12,464 bases of DNA from an uncultured Rhodospirillaceae bacterium (GTDB lineage Bacteria > Pseudomonadota > Alphaproteobacteria > MPNO01), in the NCBI GenBank assembly GCA_937916005.1, contig CALGIA010000322.1, positions 1-12,464 on the forward strand, in the 5' to 3' direction. The notes under the pieces were generated by a model. That model saw only the letters and a program-made list of their open reading frames with translations. It was not told where the DNA came from and searched no databases. This document shows, piece after piece, positions 1-5,975 of this stretch; positions within the stretch are counted from its first letter, which is position 1; each line of letters starts with the position of its first letter. Both the position numbers and the translations under genes were made by a program.

Positions 1-1423
1 CATCGGCGGCGACGGGTTCTGGATCGTTCATGAGCCGGGCAGCCCGCCGGTGGGAATCGATGCCTGCGGGGCGGCGGGCGGCGCGGTCGATGACGCGCTC
101 TATGCCGGGGCCGGGTTGGCGGCGATCCCGTCGCGCGGGCCCCTGGCGGCCAACACGGTCGCCGGCGCGGTGTCGGGCTGGAACGCGGCGCTGGACATCT
201 CGGCGAAGTGGGGCGGGAAAATGCCGCTGGGGCGCCTGCTGGAGGACGCAATCTGGTATGGGCGCGAGGGATTTCCACTGAGTGGAAACCAGTTCCACTC
301 AGTGGAAAAAAAGCGCGACGAGCTGAAGGCGATTTCGGGCTTCGCCGATCTGTTCCTGACCAATAACCGGGAGGGTGCGAAATTTCGCAATCCGCGCCTA
401 TCCGCGACCCTGGCCGATCTCGCGAAAAACGGATTGGACGGTTTTTATCGCGGCGCGCTGGCAAGAAAAATCGCCGCCGATCTGGCCGATGCGGGCAGTC
501 CCGTCACTTTGGATGATCTGGCGTCCCACCGGGCCCAACTGGTCACGCCCCTGTCGGTGAAATTGTCGTCGGGCCGGGTCTACAACATGCCGCCGCCGAC
601 CCAGGGCGCGGCATCGTTGATGATCCTGGGATTGTTCGAGCGTCTTGGCGTTACCGAAGCGGACGGTTTCGATCATATTCACGGGCTGGTCGAGGCCGCC
701 AAGCAGGCCTTCCTGCTGCGTGACGCCCATATCACCGACCCGTCCTGCATGACCGAAAACCCGGCCGACTGGCTGACCGACGACTTCCTTGACGCCACGG
801 CGAACCGCATCGATCCGGCCCGCGCCCTGCCCTGGCCGCATACCAGCGCGCCGGGCGATACCATCTGGATGGGGGCGATCGACGGTCAGGGCCGCGCGGT
901 GTCCTATATCCAGAGCATCTATTGGGAATTCGGATCGGGGGTGGTGCTGGGCGACACGGGCATCGTCTGGCAAAATCGCGGTTCAAGCTTTTCGCTCACG
1001 GACGGCGCGCGCAACCGCCTGGCGCCGCGCCGCAAACCGTTCCACACCCTGAACCCGGCGCTGGCCCTGCTGGGTGACGGGCGCACCATGGCCTATGGCA
1101 CCATGGGCGGCGAGGGCCAGCCCCAGACCCAGGCGGCAATCTATACCCGCCATGTTGATTTCGGCCAGGATCTGCAGCAGGCGGTCACCGCGCCGCGCTG
1201 GCTGCTGGGCCGCACCTGGGGCGATGAAACCATGACCCTTAAGCTGGAATCCCGCTTTGATCCGGCCCTGGTCCAGGCGCTTCAGGCGGTGGGCCACAAT
1301 ACGGAAATCGTCGAGCCGTTCAGCGATCTGATGGGCCATGCCGGCGCGGTGGTGCGCCATGCCGACGGCGGCCTGGAAGGCGCCACCGATCCACGCAGCG
1401 ACGGTGGCGTCGCCGGGTTTTAA
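1..1423 (+). CDS. Gamma-glutamyltransferase/acylase-like Ntn hydrolase (5' truncated)
   Basis: The reading frame is already open at the window edge (codons from base 2, beginning IGGDGFW), so the true start lies upstream. The GTG at 50 is internal, because family-typical sequence (GGDGFW, then DACGAAGGAV) precedes and spans it. The protein resembles the acylase-type branch of gamma-glutamyltransferases: autocatalytically cleaved Ntn hydrolases that remove acyl or gamma-glutamyl groups. The predicted nucleophile is the Thr of GDTIW (codon 860-862), which would become the N-terminus of the small subunit. It is followed by AVSYIQSIYWEFGSG, KPFHTLNPALALL and GGEGQPQTQAA, the last typical of the acylase-like branch. 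No signal peptide can be judged because the start is missing. The gene ends with TAA directly abutting the stop of the opposing acyl-CoA dehydrogenase gene. A perfect inverted repeat lies in the large-subunit part (272-308). The family call is firm; the substrate is unknown. Confidence 0.9.
   Translation, partial: IGGDGFWIVHEPGSPPVGIDACGAAGGAVDDALYAGAGLAAIPSRGPLAANTVAGAVSGWNAALDISAKWGGKMPLGRLLEDAIWYGREGFPLSGNQFHSVEKKRDELKAISGFADLFLTNNREGAKFRNPRLSATLADLAKNGLDGFYRGALARKIAADLADAGSPVTLDDLASHRAQLVTPLSVKLSSGRVYNMPPPTQGAASLMILGLFERLGVTEADGFDHIHGLVEAAKQAFLLRDAHITDPSCMTENPADWLTDDFLDATANRIDPARALPWPHTSAPGDTIWMGAIDGQGRAVSYIQSIYWEFGSGVVLGDTGIVWQNRGSSFSLTDGARNRLAPRRKPFHTLNPALALLGDGRTMAYGTMGGEGQPQTQAAIYTRHVDFGQDLQQAVTAPRWLLGRTWGDETMTLKLESRFDPALVQALQAVGHNTEIVEPFSDLMGHAGAVVRHADGGLEGATDPRSDGGVAGF
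272..308. repeat. Perfect 16-bp inverted repeat made of two palindromic sites
   Basis: The left arm TTTCCACTGAGTGGAA (272-287) is the exact reverse complement of the right arm (293-308), separated by the loop ACCAG (288-292). Each arm also contains a 15-bp palindrome, TTCCACT-N-AGTGGAA, at 273-287 (centre base G, position 280) and 293-307 (centre base C, position 300). The two centres are 20 bp apart, about two helical turns. The element lies in frame inside the gamma-glutamyltransferase-like gene and encodes FPLSGNQFHSVE. It could be a pair of operators (the half-site resembles those of IclR-type regulators), a mobile palindromic element tolerated in frame, or an RNA hairpin. The structure is seen directly; its function is not known. 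Confidence 0.85.
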
Positions 1424-2584
1424 TTAGCTGGGCAATCCCAGCACCCGCTTGGCGAGAATGTTGCGCTGGATTTCCGACGACCCGCCATAGATGGTTGCGC
1501 GCCGGACCTGCAGCAGCAATGTGGCCACGTCGACGGATCCATCGTCCGTGTCGATGCGCCCCGATGACGCGGCCTCGCTTCCGGCCGCTTCGAACAACAG
1601 ATCCACGGTGCGCTGCAGGATTTCGGTGGAATAGATTTTCATGATCGATGAATCCGGGCCCAGCGGCCGCCCCGACGCGGTGATGCCGACCGCGTGGCTG
1701 TATAATGCCGCCAGCCCGACCGCATCCAGCTCGGCCTGGGCCAGCCGGTCGCGGAACCCCGCATCGTCCATCAGGCCGCTGGCCGTGGCGACTTTCTTGA
1801 CCCGGTCCAGAGCATTGATCACATGGGTTGGCGACGCCGTATTGAGCCGTTCATGGGCCAGCAGCGAATTGGCGATGCGCCATCCGTCATTGATGTTGCC
1901 GATAAGATTCGACATCGGCACGGACACGTTTTCAAAAAACACCTCGGCGAATTCATCATCGCCCGCGATGGTCTTGATCGGGCGGATGACAATGCCCGGC
2001 GTGGTCAGATCGATCAGCAGGAAGCTTATCCCGGCCTGTTTACGCGGCGCGTCCTGATCGGTGCGGACCAGAGCGAAAATCCAGTCGGAATGATGCGCCC
2101 AAGTGGTCCAGATTTTCTGGCCGTTGACCACCAGCGTGTCGCCGTCCCGGTCGGCCCGGGTCCGCAGGGAGGCCAGGTCCGAGCCTGAATTGGGTTCCGA
2201 ATAGCCCTGGCACCAATTGACCGTGCCGGCGAGAATATGGGGCAGATGCTGTTGCTTTTGCGCGTCCGTGCCGAATTCCATCAGGATCGGGCCGATATGG
2301 TTGAGCCCCTGGCTGGAAATTTCCGGTGCGCCCACATTGGCCAGTTCCTCGCGCAGGATGATCTGCTGGTTGATGGTGGCGTCCATCCCGCCATGGGTTT
2401 TGGGCCAGTGCGGCGCGATCCATCCGCGCTCGGCCAGCATGTGAAACCAGACCTGCGACCGGTCGAAGGGCGGCCGGGTCGACAGTCCGCGCAAATCGTC
2501 GGGCAAATTGGCGTCCAGCCATTCCCGCACTTCCGCGCGAAACGCTTTTTCGTCGTCCGTATCGATGCGAAATCCGATGGCCAT
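1424..2584 (-). CDS. Acyl-CoA dehydrogenase
   Basis: This is a 386-residue flavoprotein of the acyl-CoA dehydrogenase superfamily, the usual length for a single-domain family member. It would oxidise an acyl-CoA to the 2-enoyl-CoA with FAD, passing electrons to ETF. Visible motifs are YSEPNSGSD (residues 128-136) and IWTTWAHHSDW (158-168), both flavin and substrate contacts, and the C-terminal YGGSSEIQRNILAKRVLGLP (366-385). The Glu common to medium-chain enzymes (YEG) is Gly367 here. Glu245 in AHERLN sits where isovaleryl-CoA dehydrogenase carries its base, so it is the better candidate. The ATG at 2584 was chosen because it has AGAAGGCG about 10 nt upstream and a promoter just beyond. A longer frame back to 2671 would start upstream of that promoter. 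The acyl chain is unknown; the neighbours are convergent or divergent, so this is probably a single-gene unit. Confidence 0.9.
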   Translation of the reverse strand: MAIGFRIDTDDEKAFRAEVREWLDANLPDDLRGLSTRPPFDRSQVWFHMLAERGWIAPHWPKTHGGMDATINQQIILREELANVGAPEISSQGLNHIGPILMEFGTDAQKQQHLPHILAGTVNWCQGYSEPNSGSDLASLRTRADRDGDTLVVNGQKIWTTWAHHSDWIFALVRTDQDAPRKQAGISFLLIDLTTPGIVIRPIKTIAGDDEFAEVFFENVSVPMSNLIGNINDGWRIANSLLAHERLNTASPTHVINALDRVKKVATASGLMDDAGFRDRLAQAELDAVGLAALYSHAVGITASGRPLGPDSSIMKIYSTEILQRTVDLLFEAAGSEAASSGRIDTDDGSVDVATLLLQVRRATIYGGSSEIQRNILAKRVLGLPS

Positions 2585-2592
2585 GGGTGATC

Positions 2593-2600
2593 CGCCTTCT
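2593..2600 (-). promoter_or_regulatory. Ribosome binding site deciding the acyl-CoA dehydrogenase start
   Basis: The minus strand reads AGAAGGCG here, with AAGG about 10 nt upstream of the ATG at 2584. It favours this start over the in-frame ATG at 2671, whose 29 extra residues have no family character and partly translate this very site. Confidence 0.7.
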
Positions 2601-2624
2601 TGTGATTTGCCTCTCGTTGCATAA

Positions 2625-2653
2625 ATTATAGCCAAGGACTCATCTTGTGTCGC
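2625..2653 (-). promoter_or_regulatory. Sigma-70-like promoter for the acyl-CoA dehydrogenase gene
   Basis: The minus strand has a perfect -10 hexamer TATAAT (complement of 2625-2630) and, 17 bp upstream, GCGACA (complement of 2648-2653), matching four of six -35 positions (TTGACA). Transcription would begin near 2618, giving a leader of about 35 nt before the ATG at 2584. This is the best promoter in the window. It was identified by eye and not scored. Confidence 0.6.
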
Positions 2654-2796
2654 GCCAAACTGCGTTAACACAGGTCAATGTGTCGTGGAAAAACCGAGAT
2701 CAGAATTCATCCGTTCTATGTGGTCAGTGAGATTCTTTGTGTGAAGCCGCGATGGCATCCCGTCATCGTTGACCTGATGATAACCGGAGAAAGCTA

Positions 2797-3228
2797 ATGG
2801 TTGAAAAGTCCCACACCGCCGGAGAAACCCAAAGCAACTGGTCTTCCGGCCTTCCGGGTCCGCTGCGCGGACTCAAACAACAGATCGCCGATTTTTTCTC
2901 GCCCCAGGCGGATGCCAACGCGACCGGCGAGACCTATGAAATCAATATCGAGTTGCCCGGCGTTTCCAGCGATGATATCGATGTGGATGTGCATGACGGC
3001 ATGTTGACCATCAAGGGCGAAAAACATTCCGAGCATGAGGAAGAGGGCAAGACGTACTTCTTTTCCGAACGGTCGTTCGGTTCATTTCTGCGCTCGTTCC
3101 GGCTTCCCGTTGATACGGACCCGGACAAGATCAAGGCCGAGTTCAAGAATGGCGTGCTTACCATAAACGTTCCGAAGTCCGGACCTCCGCCGGAAAAATC
3201 CCGCAAGATTGAAATCCGGAATCATTAG
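2797..3228 (+). CDS. Small heat-shock protein (Hsp20/alpha-crystallin family)
   Basis: This 143-residue protein has the layout of bacterial small heat-shock proteins, ATP-independent holdases that bind unfolding proteins in the cytoplasm. It has a variable N-terminal arm (1-40), an alpha-crystallin domain (about 41-129) with YEINIELPGV near its start and GVLTINVPK (119-127) near its end, and a C-terminal tail with the I-x-I anchor IEI (138-140) used in oligomer assembly. The ATG has GGAGA eight nt upstream. It is followed after 34 bp by a universal stress protein gene in the same direction, so the two are probably co-transcribed. I saw no clear CIRCE element or RpoH-type promoter in the 212 bp upstream, so control by heat is presumed only from the family. 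Hsp20 genes in this class often have several paralogues, so I give no symbol. Confidence 0.95.
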   Translation: MVEKSHTAGETQSNWSSGLPGPLRGLKQQIADFFSPQADANATGETYEINIELPGVSSDDIDVDVHDGMLTIKGEKHSEHEEEGKTYFFSERSFGSFLRSFRLPVDTDPDKIKAEFKNGVLTINVPKSGPPPEKSRKIEIRNH

Positions 3229-3241
3229 TTCGACAGTCGAA
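3229..3241 (+). repeat. Small palindrome between hsp20 and usp
   Basis: TTCGA-CAG-TCGAA begins immediately after the hsp20 stop codon. As RNA it could form a five-pair hairpin with a three-base loop. It has no following T-run, so it is not a terminator; it might cap the hsp20 message or be chance. Confidence 0.3.
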
Positions 3242-3262
3242 TAACAGAGAAAGAAACCGAAA

Positions 3263-3796
3263 ATGATCAAGACAATTGTGGTTCCGACCGACGGCTCGGA
3301 TCATGCCAATAAAGCGATCGATCTGGGCGCCGACATTGCCGGTAAATACGGTGCGCGGATCGTCATCCTGCATGTTCTGATGCATCATATGTCGGCCACG
3401 GATGTCAAAATACTCAGCCGGGAAATCGGCGCTCCGGCGTCGGTTATCGCGAAGCTTGAAGAACTCGAACAGTCCATGCTGGACGCCACCATGGCGTCGG
3501 CCACGGGCGGGGCTCCGATCATGTTGCCGGTGCCCAGTGATATTTTGAGCGAGGTCGGTAAATTGATCACCGACAAGGCCGTCGAGGCCGCCAAGGCCAA
3601 GGGCGCATCGGATGTCGCGGTGCAAATCGTCGACGGGTCCGCCGCCGAGGCGATCCTTGCCGCCGCGGAAACCGAGCACGCCGACATGATCGTCATGGGA
3701 AGCCGGGGTCTGGGTAAATTCGCCGATCTGTTCATGGGCGGCGTATCCCACAAGGTCAGCCATCTGTCGTCGTGCACCTGCGTCACGGTGAAGTAG
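3263..3796 (+). CDS. Universal stress protein (UspA family)
   Basis: A single-domain Usp of 177 residues, slightly longer than the usual 140-150 because of an insertion between residues 40 and 100. It begins IKTIVVPTDGSD, the conserved first strand with the nucleotide-contacting Asp10. The C-terminal ATP-binding loop is recognisable: G146-x2-G149-x9-G159. However, the next residue, normally Ser or Thr, is Gly160 (GSRGLGKFADLFMGGVS), so phosphate binding may be altered. These cytoplasmic proteins support survival under starvation, heat or oxidative stress, often through ATP or AMP binding. It lies 34 bp after the hsp20 gene and 15 bp before the transporter gene, consistent with one operon. The upstream purine run (GAGAAAGAAA) is a weak ribosome binding site. 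Confidence 0.93.
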   Translation: MIKTIVVPTDGSDHANKAIDLGADIAGKYGARIVILHVLMHHMSATDVKILSREIGAPASVIAKLEELEQSMLDATMASATGGAPIMLPVPSDILSEVGKLITDKAVEAAKAKGASDVAVQIVDGSAAEAILAAAETEHADMIVMGSRGLGKFADLFMGGVSHKVSHLSSCTCVTVK

Positions 3797-3811
3797 GGCG
3801 CTTTCGTAAAG

Positions 3812-5155
3812 GTGGCGGACGGGTCCCGTGAGCAATGGCGGTCCCGCCAGGGGTTTATCCTGGCGGCGATCGGCTCCGCCGTCGGGATCGGCAATATCTG
3901 GCGGTTTTCTTATGTCGCGGGCGAGAATGGCGGCGGCGCGTTTCTGCTGATCTATCTGGTTTGCGTCCTGCTGGTCGGCGCGCCGATCATCATCGCCGAA
4001 CTGGCGCTGGGGCGGCATGGGCAGGGCGACGCGGTGTCCGTCTTTCACAAGGTTGCGCCCGGCAGCCGCTGGTCGGTCGCCGGCTGGATCGGCGTCGTGA
4101 TCGGGTTTCTGATCCTGTCCTATTACAGCGTTGTCGCGGGTTGGGCGCTAAAATATTTCCACGGCGCGGTGACCGGAGCATTGTGGCGGCAAACCGAATC
4201 CGGTTTCGCCATTTTTTTCGAAAATTTCATCGCCGGGTCCACCGAGCCCGTCGCCTGGCAGTTCGCCACCATCGCCGTTGCCATGCTGGTGGTCTCCGGC
4301 GGCGTCCGGCGCGGGATCGAGATCGCCAACCGGGTCCTGATGCCGTTGCTGGCGCTGATCGTGATCTCACTGGCCATCTTCGGACTGACCCTGCCGGGGG
4401 CTGAAAAGGGCTGGTCGTTCCTGCTGATGCCTCAAAAGGACGCGTTTCTACGGCCCGAAATCTATGTCGCCGCCCTCGGCCAGGCGTTTTTCTCTCTTGG
4501 CGTCGGCATGGCGGTTTTCATTACCTATGGCGGCTACCTGCCGCGCCACGTGCGGCTTGTTCCGTCCGCCGCCGCGATCATTGCCGGCGATACATTATTC
4601 GCAATCATTGCGGGGCTTGCGATCTTCCCCGCCGTCTTCGCGTTCGGCATCAGCCCGACCGCGGGACCGGAACTGGCCTTCATTACCCTTCCCAAAATTT
4701 TTCTCGCCATGCCCGGCGGCAAGATTGTCGGCGCGGTGTTCTTTTTTCTGCTGGTCGCTGCGGCCCTGACTTCCATGATATCGATGCTGGAAGTGCCGGT
4801 GGCTTTCGTGATCGGCCGGTTCGCCGTAAGGCGGCGCGCGGCGGTGGTCGTCGTGGGGATGACAGGCTTTGCCCTGGGCATCCCGTCCGCGCTCAGCTTC
4901 GGCGTCCTGGGCGATGTCCGGATCAATGGGCGGGGCATTTTCGACGCAATGGATCAGGCCGTTTCCGGATACATGCTCCCCACCGGCGGGATTCTGATCT
5001 CGCTTTTCGTCGGCTGGCGTTGGGGCGCTATCCCCGCGCAGACGGAAGCCGGGCTTATGGGCGCCCGGCTCGGAATCATATGGATATGGCTGATCCGGAT
5101 CGTGTCCCCAGGCCTCGCCACCCTGATCATCCTGAGCGCGACGGGGGTTTTGTGA
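3812..5155 (+). CDS. Sodium-dependent transporter of the NSS/SNF family
   Basis: A 447-residue membrane protein with about 11 predicted membrane segments, as in bacterial LeuT/MhsT-type Na+-coupled amino-acid transporters. Segment 1 carries the family signature GSAVGIGNIWRFSY followed by ENGGGAF; the usual Pro of WRFPY is Ser here. The TM8 region reads ALTSMISMLEVPVAF, which contains the Thr/Ser positions of the second sodium site. It probably imports an amino acid or related organic nitrogen compound with sodium across the inner membrane; the substrate is not readable. The start is GTG at 3812 with only a weak, partly overlapping AAAGG. There is no in-frame ATG before the first signature, and the start lies 15 bp after the usp stop, so translational coupling is likely. 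It ends 6 bp before the stop of the opposing deaminase-like gene. Confidence 0.92.
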   Translation: MADGSREQWRSRQGFILAAIGSAVGIGNIWRFSYVAGENGGGAFLLIYLVCVLLVGAPIIIAELALGRHGQGDAVSVFHKVAPGSRWSVAGWIGVVIGFLILSYYSVVAGWALKYFHGAVTGALWRQTESGFAIFFENFIAGSTEPVAWQFATIAVAMLVVSGGVRRGIEIANRVLMPLLALIVISLAIFGLTLPGAEKGWSFLLMPQKDAFLRPEIYVAALGQAFFSLGVGMAVFITYGGYLPRHVRLVPSAAAIIAGDTLFAIIAGLAIFPAVFAFGISPTAGPELAFITLPKIFLAMPGGKIVGAVFFFLLVAAALTSMISMLEVPVAFVIGRFAVRRRAAVVVVGMTGFALGIPSALSFGVLGDVRINGRGIFDAMDQAVSGYMLPTGGILISLFVGWRWGAIPAQTEAGLMGARLGIIWIWLIRIVSPGLATLIILSATGVL

Positions 5156-5161
5156 CCCGGT

Positions 5162-5932
5162 TCAGATCACCCGTTCGACCGGCACGCCGCGCACATCCAT
5201 TTCATATTCCAGCCCGACAACCGGCGGGCGGGCGTAGTACCAGGTCAGGCCGCCGGGGGCGGCGCCTCTTGTGACGATTTCATCGGCGAGGAACGGATGC
5301 AGATCGTGCACCGTGTAGACCTGGCTTGTGGTGACATCCGCCCATCCCATGCCGAGCGCTTCCATGCGGCCTTCCATGGCGCCCAACACATATTGCGCCT
5401 TTTCGCGCAGCGCGCCTGGCGATGTGTCGCCAAGGCGGATGATGCGTTCATTGTAGTTGCCGGGTTTTTCCGACGCTTCGCCGGAGCCGGCAATGACGAA
5501 GCTTTTGACGTTCCCCGCCCGGGCGGAGGTGGGCGCCGGGGCCGGAACGGTATAGCTGAAGGCTTCGAAGCTGGGCGCGGAGGGAGCGTTGATTTCCGGG
5601 CAGACATTGGACCGGGCGACGGGGTTTTCCTCATCCTTGAAAATGCCCCAGCGTTCCAGCGTGCCGATATAGCCCCGGTTGAAGGCGATGAAGCCTTCTT
5701 CGGTGAACGGCGCGGGGGACCGTAATTCGCAGGCGCAGAACGCGGTGACCGGCCGCCCGATGGATGTCAAATGAGCCTCGATTTCCGCGAAACCCTGTTC
5801 GATGGGTACGGGGGTGGCAAAGCGCACGCGCTCAATGGCGTACCCCGCCTCGGCGGCAACGCCGCCGGAATACTGGAAGGGTCCCCGGACATAGCGGTAC
5901 CCGCCGGGTCCGAATATTGCTGTTTCCGCCAT
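5162..5932 (-). CDS. Two-lobed Rid-type protein, CnbZ-like (aminomuconate deaminase family)
   Basis: This 256-residue protein matches, from memory, the family annotated as 2-amino-5-chloromuconate deaminase (CnbZ). Enzymes of that type release ammonia from 2-aminomuconates during breakdown of nitro- or aminoaromatics. It reads as two RidA-like halves. The first (about 17-130) has FNRGYIGTLERWG, then NPVARSNV with Arg107 at the position of the RidA catalytic Arg. The second (about 145-250) has SFVIAGSGEA, an amphipathic helix, and VYTVHDLHPF, but no matching Arg. The ATG at 5932 has AGAGGAG eight nt upstream. The frame is open to an ATG at 5992, but that would overlap the end of tctA and lacks a binding site. 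It lies 43 bp downstream of tctA in the same direction, so it is probably the last gene of the transporter operon. The family call is fairly firm; the substrate is uncertain. Confidence 0.75.
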   Translation of the reverse strand: MAETAIFGPGGYRYVRGPFQYSGGVAAEAGYAIERVRFATPVPIEQGFAEIEAHLTSIGRPVTAFCACELRSPAPFTEEGFIAFNRGYIGTLERWGIFKDEENPVARSNVCPEINAPSAPSFEAFSYTVPAPAPTSARAGNVKSFVIAGSGEASEKPGNYNERIIRLGDTSPGALREKAQYVLGAMEGRMEALGMGWADVTTSQVYTVHDLHPFLADEIVTRGAAPGGLTWYYARPPVVGLEYEMDVRGVPVERVI

Positions 5933-5940
5933 GACGACCG

Positions 5941-5947
5941 CTCCTCT
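5941..5947 (-). promoter_or_regulatory. Ribosome binding site deciding the CnbZ-like start
   Basis: AGAGGAG on the minus strand, 8 nt upstream of the ATG at 5932. It selects this start over the in-frame ATG at 5992. Confidence 0.75.
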
Positions 5948-5975
5948 GAATGCGCCGATTGAACGGCGAGCCTTT

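Noticed and set aside
2585..2671. 29-residue N-terminal extension of the acyl-CoA dehydrogenase
   Set aside because: It would begin upstream of the TATAAT promoter and translate the ribosome binding site; the extra residues lack family similarity.
2585..2796. CIRCE element or RpoH promoter for hsp20
   Set aside because: I looked for TTAGCACTC-type repeats and for CTTG-plus-CCxTAT pairs and found no convincing match; only the acyl-CoA dehydrogenase promoter on the other strand stands out.
3158..4048. 296-codon minus-strand open frame
   Set aside because: Antisense to usp and to the starts and ends of its neighbours, spanning gene boundaries without any domain.
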